NCBI GenBank assembly: GCA_005281725.1
Contig: SSBO01000010.1
Location: 986,461 to 1,050,460, forward strand
DNA from: Wuchereria bancrofti
Taxonomy: Eukaryota; Nematoda; Chromadorea; Rhabditida; Onchocercidae
DNA: 64,000 nt
Direction of reading: 5' to 3'
Of this stretch, positions 1 to 13,800 are shown piece after piece. The translations under genes were made by a program, and so were the position numbers. Position 1 is the stretch's first letter. The number at the start of each line of letters is the position of its first letter. Below the pieces are notes generated by a model. The model did no database searches, had not been told where the DNA came from, and was given only the letters and a program-made list of their open reading frames with translations.

Positions 1-1892
1 AAAAAGTAAATAACTTCACTAAAAGTAACAAGGCTTGAAAACGGTTGTCAAAGTGTGATAATCAGTTCATTATCCAAGAAGTAATCAGTAATGGAATTAA
101 AATAGAATTATTTGACGACGATACTTTGAAATAGAGACAAGTCAGGAATCAATCTTCGATGCAAATATTATGTGACGTTATGTTACGTAGTTGCTAAAAC
201 ATTAGTTAAGATTTTTGTAGAAAATTTCACCAAAACTGCACTTACTTTGACTTTGGAGGCATACTGAACTGGGTACAAGGAAATGCACCGTGTAGAAAAT
301 ACAAAACCGGAAAACGTCACTCCGGGTGTGCCGAAACAGGAAAACGACCGCAATGAAAATCTCAGTCCCAGCGCTGGAAATTTCCAAATAGATAGACCAG
401 TTTGTTAGGCTTTATTTTGAACTTCAGTTAACACAAAAAGTGGTAATTAGAGTGGTAAAGTGGAGAATTAATTAAACAAATTAAAATAATGAAATCGTAA
501 TTAATACTTAATCCAATAGTAAGGTTGGATAGGGAGAATCATTGACTTCTCGCAGATGCATGTGTAAAATATCATTTTTATTACTAGAACAGTAGTAAAT
601 AAAGGAAAATATTGAGTGAAGCGAATGATTAGCTTTTTAGGAAATTGAAGTTAGGACTAACATGGGAAGTTAAATAGTTGAATTGAAATGATTAAATTCT
701 GTAATTAACATTTTAAGAAGGATTGTTAAGGTAATTTCCTCCTTATCTAACAAGAAGTTATTCATTTACTTCATTTCTTTATGCTCTACTGAAGATGTGT
801 CCAAAGTGAAAATAAATGGAGCTTCGGTGGAAATTTTTATGATTTTTATGATCGATTAACCGATTGATTCGTAATTTAATTCTATTTCGAAGTGACGTCG
901 TCAAAAACTCCATTTTAATTCCTACTTTTTAACCGTTTTCGAATTGTTTCTTGTAGTGATTTTATTATTTACTTTTTGTCTTTCTGTTTTTTGCTTGTAA
1001 AAGTTCACATGTTCCTTTGTTTCCAGGTATGTAATAGTGCAGTTGGCCTATGACCTCCTCATCTGCTCTTTGTTCAGCTGAGCTCTTCACTCACTGTAAT
1101 TACACATCGTGTCGCAAGGCAGTGTCCACTGTTCGCCCAAATTTTATCCTTTGCTGCTCGTATCGGTTTGTTCATTCTCTTTCATCTTACACTCGTAGAT
1201 AACTCTCTACGAAATTATCAGTGTGACTCCTTGGGAGAACGTCTTATCAGTTCAAACGAGAGTCGAGAAAACTTCCGACAAGGAAGTCCTACAAGTTCTC
1301 CACAGTAGGCATACGATGAATGTTCGAATATTGTTCGATTGTAATGTAAAATTAAACAAATTTTTGCTCCATTTCAAGTCTTTATCAACACTTATCACCT
1401 ATCATTACTAAATGGAAAATCAAAAGACAAACAAAACAATCAATGTGCGACATAGGAAAATAATGAAGATTTAATGGCCGTTCCATAAGCAATAATATAA
1501 CTCATTTATTTGAGGTACAAATCAATTTTAATGATAAGCTTTTGGTTGAATCCAACTTTCCCACATACTTGTCATTTAAATTTACAAAATTCTCACAAAA
1601 ATGTTTTGTGTTTTGATTAAATTTACTTTCTACCATGAGAGAAAACAGGACATATTTATCAAATTCGTTTTGGAACAACTTTAAATTTTAAATCAGCAAC
1701 TTTAGATTTTGTTTCGGAAAAAAAAATAAAAAAAACGATTACACAATAAGGTCAACCTAAATAGCAGCGTTTATTTCAAGATCCGAAAATTCCGGATTTA
1801 TAAATGAAGTAAATGACAGAAATATGCTCATTTGTGAGCACTTTAACTAACGATCATTTTGAAATTGCAACTGCTATCATTGACTGAATGAG
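1..1892. other. Left flank: no confirmed gene, three short coding-like ORFs
   Basis: Most of this stretch is AT-rich and featureless. Three short plus-strand ORFs stand out by composition. One at 283-408 encodes 41 residues, hydrophilic and Asn/Glu/Pro-rich. One at 1050-1202 encodes 50 residues with five Cys, 25 bases after a strong acceptor-like tract (TTTGTTTCCAG, ending 1026). An open frame at 1223-1411 has no ATG at its beginning. The region 1030-1330 is richer in GC than its surroundings. I recognise no family. They could be the last exons of a plus-strand gene to the left, or chance. Confidence 0.3.
1770..1775 (-). terminator. Candidate polyadenylation signal of che-12
   Basis: AATAAA on the minus strand lies about 120 bases beyond the stop codon at 1893, a normal distance for a nematode 3' UTR. 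A second copy lies near 1506-1511. Confidence 0.5.
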
Positions 1893-4800
1893 TTATGAAA
1901 TTAATTCTTGCAATGTTTTCTTTTGACTTGGGCTGATGCGAAATGTGGACAATTCCAGAAGTGTTTTGATACTAACACAGCGTGCCATTGTTATAGCATA
2001 GCGACGTATGGCATCTCGAACTTCCGGATCACTACAGTTCCGGGGCGGAGTTCGTAGTAATTCCCAGAGAACCGGAAGACCTACTGCTTCCGCTTGTCGC
2101 GGCTTAATCGAATACACAGATTCTATCAATTCTATAAATTCAGATGTATAGCGGAGAATTTCTAAAATAATTACCGCATCAAATTACGAAAATTAATTAA
2201 GCGGTACATTGTACAACGAATATTTTGAACAAATTACGATGAGGTAAACAATTTTTTCATAAAACCAAGAAAAGTGTGAGTAGGATATCCGTATAGAATA
2301 AGACTGAAGAAACAACACGAAAAGAAGTAATACCTCTTGCATCTAATTGGTTGTACATTATACTTTTTGAAATAATTTTAATATAATTAGATTTACTTAG
2401 AAACAAAATACTTACTGCTGAGAGTTTGCAACATAAATGGTTTTTGTTTTACATTAGCTTGTTTTGTTGCACTTGCAAATGGTGCCAAAAGAGCCATATT
2501 TTCTGGAAAAAAATATGAAAAATATGAGCTGAAACTTAAGTATTAAAAGTTGAAATGTTAAAAATTTCTGAAATTGGTGACATGGATAAATAATGGAACC
2601 TTAAAATATACAAGCTGTTAGTATGAAAAGAATCTGAATGAAAAGATTGAACAAAAATATTGACATGTTACCTTCCATTTGAAAATTCCTGGATGACAGA
2701 CCTACATTTCTAAATAATAAATCTACCATGTCATATGCATCCAATTATAGTTAGTTTTAACTTGACAGTATTCAAAATTGGAATTCCAGCAGAAATTAGT
2801 CATTTAAAAAGTTTCAAAAAGCAGCTACCAATATATTTTGTGATTTCTTCAAAGCATAGTCTTGCATGCTGTCGGTGTCCTTCGCTGCGACTGGCCAAAT
2901 GTGACATCAGTGAGTTGATTAACTGATACAGTACTGTTTTCAGTGATGTTTCATTTGAAAAATGGCTGCAAAATATATTTTCACCTTGCATCCTATTTTT
3001 TTTTTTTTTTTAACAAAATTGAAATTATGAAAACATAAGTAAAAATGGAATGATTAATTGAAAGAAATAATTGGATGCTAAAAAAATTTTTGTCTGTTAG
3101 ATTGCTGCTTGTATTATTTGTGCCAAGGCCAGCAACTAGGCACATTCTCGACATGAATGATAATAAGAATATATTTTAGATATATACTTACGGTGAAAGT
3201 GTCGGGAGAATGGTGACAAGCGTCTCCATAGCTTCCACTGATACTTTAAAGTTAATATCTGATGTACGGCCAACAAATGCTCCCAGAACTTTTGTATCTG
3301 ATATTGCTGCTCGGTCGTTTCTCATTACAATTTGTGAGAATTCTTTCAAACCTTTCATTCGTCGCTCCCATCTTTAAGAGTCCAATAAATATATATGATA
3401 ACTTTATTCAAATCAGTTTATCAAATTTAAATAATGGCATGTGGACGAGAATTCAACAAGGCTTGTGATAATTTCAAAAGTATATATAATATTTATATTA
3501 TTCTCATATTAAGTCTCGCATTTGCGCCAATCTTTACGTCTTTTTTTACTTCGTACAGCATTTTCTTTTCAATTCACTTTTTTGCCACGTTACTTTCACG
3601 TTACATTATTATTTTGCTTTCATCTATTTATATTAAAAAGTTATTCTTCCAATCACAGCCAATATTTTTTTAGATATATTTAATTAATTATTCAAAGCAT
3701 ATTTATGGTAAATATTTGTTTTAAAAAAACTTACTCGCTTGCAATTAGATTGTTTCGAACTTGCAGCAAATCCTGTTGTATGCTTTGTGATATCGGCGCA
3801 TCTCGTCCATTACTACCAGAGCGCCTCATACTACCACTTCTGCTAATTGATCCTAGTGATAATGATGATGAAGCAAGACTAGTTTCTTCCAAACCCTGTG
3901 AAATGAAAGAAAAATTAAGCTTGTGGAATTTAAGAGTGAAGTGAAGACTAACTAATTATCACTTAAACAATGAAGCAAGTTAACTTTTTTAAAAAAGTTT
4001 TTAATCAACAAGTATTTGTTGATAATTTTTATCAAAGCTATGATAAAATCTAACTGTATCAGAGTGGAGCAGAAAATTATACTTACTCTTCTATTTATAG
4101 CATCTAACACTTCATTCAAATTCTGTCGTTCACTTTCATTCAGACTTTTACGTACTGCATCATCAAATAAATCATTGCTCTATAAAAACGAAAGTTAAGC
4201 TTAGTTTAATTAGATAAAATTATTGAATTATGTCACTATTTCTTCTTTTTATTATCGATATTATTTTTATTATAATTTACTGCATGAAAATTAAGCTTGA
4301 TTTAATTAGATTATGTCACTATTCGACTGATTATATATTTTTAAACTCATTCTCCAAATTTGAAAAGACCTTAAAAATTGAAAATCTCGGGATTTTTTTA
4401 CCTGGCTAAGCAGTCGTATTCCATACTTTCCAGTTTGTCGCACTGTTACATTTGCATCTCTTGCAAACAGTAATAGAGATGTGACGAAACGTGGAAATTC
4501 TACGCTACCGATAGCGTTTACGGGACCTAAACGTTCCACCAATTTCACCAATAGGCTTGCACAACACGCTCGAATTGTATTACTTTTGCTTCTAAAAGAA
4601 GAAAAAGTTAGAAATTATTTCAGAAATTACTAAAACATTGAATTGTATGTTATGGCACTGTTTCATAAAATTGTGAAAAAGTTCTTTTTTTCATTAATCT
4701 CTAATTAGAAGTAAAGAAATTTCTGATATAATTTGATGAGAATTAATGAAAATAACCACTTTAACTTATGCATGTTATAAAGACGACATTAACAAATAAA

Positions 4801-7800
4801 AACGATGAGAAAAACAAAGTGAATTTACATTGCATGTGAAATCTTTCAGACTTAAATGATTTAATTAACCCAAAATGATTAATTCATAAATTTCAACTGA
4901 TTTAGTGGAAATATTATTTACAGTATTTTTGTATTAGCTGCATCATTACATTATCTATGTATCTCATATATACATAAGATTTGAATCATCATCAGTGAAG
5001 TTAATTATTGCTACAATCATGTTATCTTTATCACTCTATCACTCATATCAATTGGTAGCATAAAGAAAAAGTTAATAAAGGTAAATTAATTATTATTTAA
5101 TGGAAAAAAAAATTAAACTAAATCTTATTACCACTACAGAAGTGACAAAAAATATTCAATAATAACTTTTTTTAAATTGCACCTTAGTTCAAAAGAAACA
5201 ATCAGTACTTTTCACATTCTCTACTTTTTCCTAATTTTAATCATTAACATATATCTTTATGATTTGACAGATTATGGATATTTATTTCTTTCTTCCATGT
5301 CACCTATTACTAAAAGCTTACTTACTTAGCTCCCGAACTAACTAATGCATAGAGAGAACGCCCAGGTGAAACATATTTGATCATTTTTTCCAGCGCAACT
5401 GTCGCATCATCACGAATGAATGCGTTACTTACATCACCGGCTTTTTGCATCAAAACCGAACAGACCTGAATTAATAATATTGGGATAAGTGTTAAAAAGA
5501 AAACAACACTATTTAAATATTTGTGGTATTAGTTCAAGGAAAGCTTTTATCAGTAAGATGCTGATAAAAAAAATTAACATATTGTTGCTTGTTTATTCTT
5601 CCAAATCGCATCAGCAGAAAGACCCAAATAATTTCTATGAAGTTCGACTTTTTTTTAAATCTCTAAAGAAAATTACTGAAATATATTGGCATCTTTATTA
5701 TCATGAAAAATTACCTAATAATATTCAATTAATTATTTTCTAATTGAAAATAAAATTAAACTAAGTCATATTATCATTAGTGAAGATAATGAAAAATATT
5801 TAACAGTAAATTTTACCACGGTAAAATTTATTTCATACATGTTAGTTCAAGGAACAATGCAGTACTTTTTCAATATCCGAATCCATCACTGTTTTAAGAT
5901 TTTCAAATAAAGCTCCAAACGAAGAAATTGCTGCTCGCGAAACTGTTGAACGTAAGTTTTTACATTCATTTAATAATTTCGTAACAACAGGATGTATATT
6001 TCCAGCAAGCACACCTGGCGATATTTTAGCTAAAGTATCGATCACTTCGATAGCATAAAGTTTTCCATTCCTTGAAAAATCAATTAATCAAATCATTCAT
6101 TTTTCTGAGACAGAATTTAAAAAATTCTCGACAAAATTTTCATACAATCGGAGAATTGAGCGCAAAAGAAACCAAAAATTTATTAAAAATAGAATATTAA
6201 GAAAAAAGAAATTTACCATTCTTCAGCATCTAATTTCTGTAATGCATCATTGAGCGAAGATTCGGGATTTTTCAACAACATTTCAATATTTTGGACACGT
6301 TTTTCACGTTTCGACATACTTGTTACAGATGACGAATTTGACGTGATGCTTCTCATTGATGAAGCAGACTTCAAATTATTCTTTCTGATTACTTTAGGCG
6401 ATGCTTGAATACGCTGCAATTAATATGATGAGCAATTGTTGTCAGAATATTGTCAACATTGAACATTGGAAATACTATGAAAGGGAAAGCTAAGACGTAA
6501 CTAGCGCAACGATAAGTTAAGTGCGTGAAGTAAAGAATGTGAGTAAAACTAAACAATAGGAAAAGGCTTCCAATTGAATTTATTTCTTTGCATAGCTTAA
6601 GTCTCTTGAAATAGAACTATTATTTTTGTATTCAAGCACTATGCCATATGGACGTGGGGATTTTATTAAAATTTAGTGAGCAAATGTTTGAAATTACCTG
6701 AGAGATACCAGTAGTTTTTGACGTACAAGCTAAATTTTGATGGCTAAAACTTTTCCGTACCAATGATAAGAAGGATCGAGTAGGTATTGCTGGTTCTGAT
6801 GGTGCATAACCTGTGAAATTATCAGAATAAACTAATGATTCATAGATCTTTTATCAGTGGTCATTCACATTCCTAAATTTTCTAAACTTTTGCTACATTT
6901 ATAAGAATCAGTTTTTGACAGATAAATATTACATGTTTACTTGTTGAAATTGAACTTTAGAATAAAACGTACTGTTGCAATAAGTTTCCCATTTTGATGG
7001 TTTAATGGGTAGATCGTCTGGATTTGTAATTTTTCTATTCCGTGAAACATTATTTGGCAGGAAATTTCCATCCGAATTGTACTGTTTTATTTTATCAAAT
7101 CTGAATAACGCTGTTTTCATTTTATCCTACTTCATTCTACTAATTTGAACTAAATTTAGAAATGATTAAAATCATATTAATAAGACTACTAATCAAATGT
7201 GTGTCCTTTGCCGCAGTGAAGAGGAAGCAAATAGCGTTACTTTCCGGATACGTTATACACTCTCTCCGTCCCTCTCTCTCTACTGCTTCCATCTACAATA
7301 AAACTTGGCGTGTTCCTGAGCGGAACAATGCTTATTTCGGGAAAAAAAACGCTTGATATTATTTTTCTGTGAAATTTCTCATTTGTGAATTGCTTATGGT
7401 TAAGACAAACCCATTTCCAATCAAAATCTCCTCACTGGGCTCTTTTCCAGTGACGCTCCTGGCGCTTATTGCGGCGCAACTGGCGACAGCACCGCTCATA
7501 CTGCTATCGTTGTGCGCTATCTGATGTAAATCGCCATCTAAATGCAATTTTTGCAACCGAATTCGTTCCACTGAATGTAAAGGCTGTAAATATTTCATGA
7601 AGAAAAAGGAGAAAAAATTGAATTCTTTGGCGAATCGACCGATATTGGTTGGCGATTACGGTAAAGATTGAAAATTTATTACTATTTGGAATTGCAAAAT
7701 TAGCATTCAACAACAATTATGGGCAACAATTAGCATAGCTAATAATATGTAATAATTTTAATTTAATTTCTAATGAACGATTTCAGCAAATTCATAAGTA

Positions 7801-10800
7801 GCATAAAAAATAAATTTTCTCCATTTAAGCCAAAACAGCAAAAACAAAAAAAAAAAAAAAACTATTCTAATCTTTAATTCGACTAATTTTTTTTTTTGAA
7901 AAATTACAAAGCTATTTACCGGATGATCGTCCAAATATTTTTCATGCATACCATTTCCTAAATATATGATTTTCAAAAGTTATGAAGTGGATCTTAAATA
8001 ATCAAGAGCATTAATTATGAAAATAAGATTAGTAATTTTATTCACCTTATCAGTTTTTAAATTTCATGCATCGAATTTATACTTCTAGAAAAAGGTTACA
8101 CTACTGTTATATTTTTTAGTTTTAGATAAAAAGATTTTAAATTTAAACAATTTTATTGTTTAGGAGCAACTGAGAAACATGAAGGGTTGACAACAACCTT
8201 AACAGTAACATTTAAATGAATTCACATATTAACAAACTTAATTTAATTAAGTTTAGAGTGATAGCCGCAATCAATGCAAATAAATGTCTTCAAAAAAAAA
8301 AAATGCTAAATTAATTTACTGCAGATTAACAATGCTAATTTCTTTTCTCCTTTTTGTGTTTTGTCTTGACACCAAAAATAAATAAATTTGACTTGTAAAT
8401 TTTTTATCACAATCTACTGATTATTAATAGTAATTGTACCGATGAAAGTGACTAACTTCAAACATTCGATTTCATTTGAGATCAAAAAAGAAAACTTTTG
8501 CTTTTGTTTTGTTAAGAATTATGAAAAACAGAAAAATACATTTGATCAGGTTTGCTTTTCTATATTTTTGTGAAGTTATACAAGTTAGACACAAATAATT
8601 ATTTTTTCAATTTAAATTTAAAAAAAGAAAACTATTGTCAATAAAGCAAGCAAATGATGTGGGAGAAAAAAATTAACAGAACGGTTACCAACCATTAAGT
8701 TTGTAACGATCACAGTCATCAGAATATGGCCTTTCAATCACCGATGCTTTCTTAAAAATCAATGAAATAAACAATTTTGCATACTTGAAATTAACAATTA
8801 CATTCAAACATTCCAAAAATATGAATAAATTAATCAAATTCAAGTAATTTTCGAAGTGATTTTGCACTTTTTTTAATTTTTACAATCGTTGTATAAATTC
8901 AACTTTTGCTTCTTTAATAATATGATTTTAAGTGAGATTAAAAGTATGAAAATATTAAGTTAAAATCGGCAAAAAAAAAGAAAAACTCTTTGAGATTTAA
9001 AAAAGATTTTGAATTAATGAATAAACTTTTTCCTTACTTGAAATTAAAAAAATGACCCTTAAAAATATATTTGTTACTTTGAGTTATTTGAAAAAGGAAC
9101 TTGCCATATCGTTTCTAGATAAATCTTCATTCATCGATTCTTCTAACATCTCACTAAAATTTTCTTTCGATGAAATTTCATCATCAGTGATTGGCTGAAT
9201 GCCTTCTGTTAATGCATTTTTCCGAAATCAAAAGGAAGATGGGATTTTCTTGCTAAACTAATTAATGGCACTTTGTTTTGTGGTTAACAATTCATATTTA
9301 ATTTCGGGCAGTGAAATAAAATAAAATAATAACGGAATAAAACCTAGAAAATACACTGCTCGAACCATTGCCACCGCCCATGATCCATTCATAATCTAAA
9401 TTATTGGTTTTCAACCAGCGCCACCCTTCACGATTACTTGCGGAAATGTCAGCATCGAGTGGTGTGACATATTCAATCAATCCATCGGATCGTATTTTTG
9501 GCAGCGTATTACGTGATATTCTCTCCTTTACAATATTTTTTTTTTACTTTGAAAATTTAAATAAAATTAGAACAGTCAGAAATGGGCCAAAATTATTCCA
9601 AAAATAAACATATGATATTGTAAAAGTTGAATTTAAAAATTTCAAGGCAATAGAAATGAAAAAATTTTCTTGACAATTTTGTTATCTAAAATTAAGAAAT
9701 TGAGGCCGAATTCTTATTTGATAATTGCTTTCATAACTTTTTTTAAAACAGCTTTTTACTCATAAACATTTTCCATTTAGAAATGCACACATTAATAGGA
9801 AAAAATTATATTAAAGCGTATGTTACGACTGCATTTAAATTATTTCAAAAAGAATTTTTATTTACTACAAAAAATAATTTTTTTAAAATTATTGAAACAA
9901 AAAAGTAACCTTAACAGCATTTAAAAGTCCATAAGCATGATGTTTTTCTTCCAAATTTGACACTGATTTTAGCAGACGTTTGGTCGAATTACTCGACAAA
10001 TGCGCAAAAACAGCAAATAACTCAAATGCAGCCAACCTAAGAAAAGAAATTAGGAAGAATGAAGGAACAGTTACTCATATTTTTAATAACATATTTTAAA
10101 TAAATTAATGAATGAGTAAAAGCATTTGGAAAGTGTCAGCGAAAATTTTTCGCTAAAAATCTTGACTAAATTAATTTAAGCAAGCAATCAATAACTTTAT
10201 ACGCCTAAAATATAATTTAACAATTCAATACTTCTTTTCCCTTTTTTTTCTTTTGAGGAAATCATATTAAAATTTAAATACTTCGACCTTTTCAGTAAAG
10301 TATTTCGTGCATTAAAGTCCATTTGTGCGACAAATTTAAATTAATCAGAGAACAAGAAGCTTCTGATAATATTGCTAAAATTTAACAATTTAACAAAAGC
10401 AGGTGCTGATAGTGTCGTACCGAACACGTCGTTTCTGATCAGCGAGTAATGGTACCACAACATCAGCAATTGCTTTTAAATTGATTGAGCGAGAATCGAA
10501 GGTAAGCAATGCAGACGTCATAATATTTAAAATCTGGAAAAGCAAATATGCAAATGTTTGACTTGAAAGGTGTATTACACTCAGTGTCTAATTTTTTACT
10601 TTTTTGGGAAAGAGGGAAATAAAACAATGAACAATTAATTTGAGTAAAGTAAAAAATAAAATCGCAAATGTAACTTTTGCAATATAAGCTATAACTTTAA
10701 TTAATTAAAAAAAAAAAATCGTTTCAAAATTCAAACAATAATTGTTAGCTTGTAAAATTTGAACAATTTTTGAAAGTTTTAAAAATCAAAAAGAAACGCT

Positions 10801-13800
10801 GGCTGATTTAAATTCGAAATTTTATCAAAAAAGATTTAAAAACTTTTTTGCAAAAGAAAATAATGAAGACTTCTTCTCGAATTCGTGGATTTCGGTGTTC
10901 GGAGTAAACACATAAATATGAAATGACACTCTTAGGTGAACAATTTCGCATTGTTATCATGCAAATTGCCATAATCTGTTGCCGTATTGCAGATTTTTGA
11001 CTGCCGAAATGTTTTGAAATTAAACCAACAATTTGCTAAAAAACCATACGTTATGCAAACGTGATCCGTGTAAAATGTGAGTTCTTTAAGTTAAGTTCAA
11101 TGAAAAAGAAATTTCGCTATTAGCAGTGAAAATAATGACTATTACTAACCTAGAATTTTATGATACAAGGAATACTTGCATTACTTTTTTGTCATTACTT
11201 CATTTGTCAAAGTTTTTTCTCTATTCGATTTGAATTAAATCCAAATTCAAACGATTAATGTAAATCAATATTAAAAAATTGTGAGTTGACTTTAAGCAAC
11301 TAATTCATTTAAGATTTAAAACATCACAATGTACATTAAATTAATTCTACATGCGCGGAAATGAAATGCCGGGAGATAAGCTAAGACATGTAAGGTAAAC
11401 CTGTATATGTAATGGCAAGGTAAATCTGTATAAAGGTAAACCTGTATATGTAATGGCAAGGTAAATCTGTATAAAGGTAAACCTGTATATGTAATGGCAA
11501 GGTAAATCTGTATAAAGGTAAACCTGTATATGTAATGGCAAGGTAAATCTGTATAAAGGTAAACCTGTATATGTAATGGCAAGGTAAATCTGTATAAAGG
11601 TAAACCTGTATATGTAATGGCAAGGTAAATCTGTATAAAGGTAAACCTGTATATATAATGGTAAGGTAAACCTGTATATATGGTGCTAGAAGTGCTCCAA
11701 CTTTTTCCAGCGTCAAACGAATGACATCTAAGCAAAGTACGACAACTTTAAAATTTAAATCGTCCAAGACATTCCCCAATGTGAGAAAATAGGAATGCAA
11801 ATGTGCTGCAAATTTACGCGTATCTTCTGGTGTTATTCCATTAATAATTACATTTACCTGAAACAGATTTGAAAGTTTCTTACATATTCCTTATTTTTAA
11901 ATATTATTTAGTCATTTAAAAATAAAAATGTTGATTAATTTTTGAGAATTTCTAATCAAATATTTTTGTTATATGGGAGAACTGTTTAATTTCTACTTTT
12001 TGTTTCTGTCTAATTAACCTGCTCAAGAGCGGCAATTCTTGAAGTTGTATCAGTTTCATTATTGAGCATATTGCTGGTTGACATTGGTATGATACCAAAT
12101 CGATACCGTAATTCCACATCAACAGATGATAGCATTTTTTCCTTATTCACCACACTTTCTAAAAATTATATTTGAAAAATTCTATATGGGAGAAAGAAGC
12201 ATGCAATAATTTAAATAGTGTGGCATTAAATAGTTAAAAAATTTTCTAAAGCTGAAATTAAAAGTCTTCTTGCATAATATCCTTAAAATTTCAAAAAATT
12301 TACATTTAGTACTTCATGTGGATCGAAATTTTATTCAATTTTAAAGAATATTTGAGTTGTTTAAACTTGTCATCCGAAACATAGAAATGAATTTTAGTTT
12401 GAAAAGATTAGTTTACGATTTTAGATTAACAGCTTACGAAATCCAAAAAACCCGAAGGAGTAAACATACCTTTCATAGTATCACTTGTTTCAAAAATTAT
12501 TTGTTCATATTTCTTCCATATTTCATACTGCTTTGTACTTAACTCTGATAAAATCTTCCGCAATTTCTCCGTACCTAAGTACACTAAAAGAAAAAAATAA
12601 AAGAATGTAAGAAAAGATTGAATTAATTAAATTGAATAATTTGAAATTAATGCTGTGGAAGGAATTGCTTGATTTGAATTATTTTAGCACATATTGCTCA
12701 ACAGTGAGCTATTGATTATTTTAATATACTAAATTAAAACTTGCACAAATTTTTCATTGATTAAATTCTTATTCGTTGATTAGGCTAAATTTTAGTATGA
12801 AAATTTTACCTCGAATTATTTGAATGAAAATTATTTGAGGGTTATAATAATAAGAAATTAATGCAATAGCAAAATTACTTTAATATTGTAAAAAAAAAAG
12901 AAAAAAAACAAACCCCTAAAATGGGCGAGTAGACGAATAATTTTTTCACATCTTTCAGATGAAATTGTGTGTAACATTTCGACTAAACTACTAATTAAAA
13001 ATTTCCAATTTTGATTAACACATTCGATTATCATAAGATTTGGAATTTCTCTCAATGCTTCATCTTTTATTTGCACATCATTTTCATTGTTCAGTAGAAA
13101 ATTTCCAACCACTTTCTATAAAGGAAATCCAACAAATTTTGAAATTTTTTCAATATTTTAACATTAACATTTTCAATAATCATTTCTCTTTTTCTAATAT
13201 TTTTTTTCTTTTTGTTTTACAAATTTAGAGAATTTCTTGTTTTGTTCATTCCATTTTATTTTAAATTATAAATTTTATAAACTTTTGCCAGCATTATTGA
13301 AAATATTTCCAATACAAAAAGATGAGCCAAAAAACAGAAGCAAAATTTACCTGAACAATATTTAAAGCATCAGGTTGTAATTTTAAATAAGCTATAAGCA
13401 TTTGATTTGTTATTCGACGTATCGTTATCTTCGAGCTACCCAATTTAGTTACTATTGACGGTAACAAATAAGTTATGCACCATTCCATGTACTTAAATAA
13501 TGAAATTTCAAAATTCACTTAATTCATAATTGTAAAACAAAAGGCATATATATATATTCAAAACTATACTTATATACTTTAATAAAGCCAAACTGATATA
13601 TTATCAATCTGTTTTGATTAGACCAAAATTTGCATCAAAAAAATCGCTGTCATTTTTTTAGTATCACTTGTTCTCTTCAGAAAACTTATTTGTTTCGCTA
13701 ACATAATTTTAACCAATAATACTAATTTTAAATAACCATGCATTAATCAAGTATCGATAGGACTCAGTTCATCAGTAATTAACAGTAAATTCTCAGTAGA

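Noticed and set aside
11316..11735. Overlapping minus-strand ORFs of 139 and 64 codons rich in Tyr, Thr and Leu
   Set aside because: They are other frames of the 41-bp minisatellite. Only the frame continuing from exon 7 has any claim to be translated.
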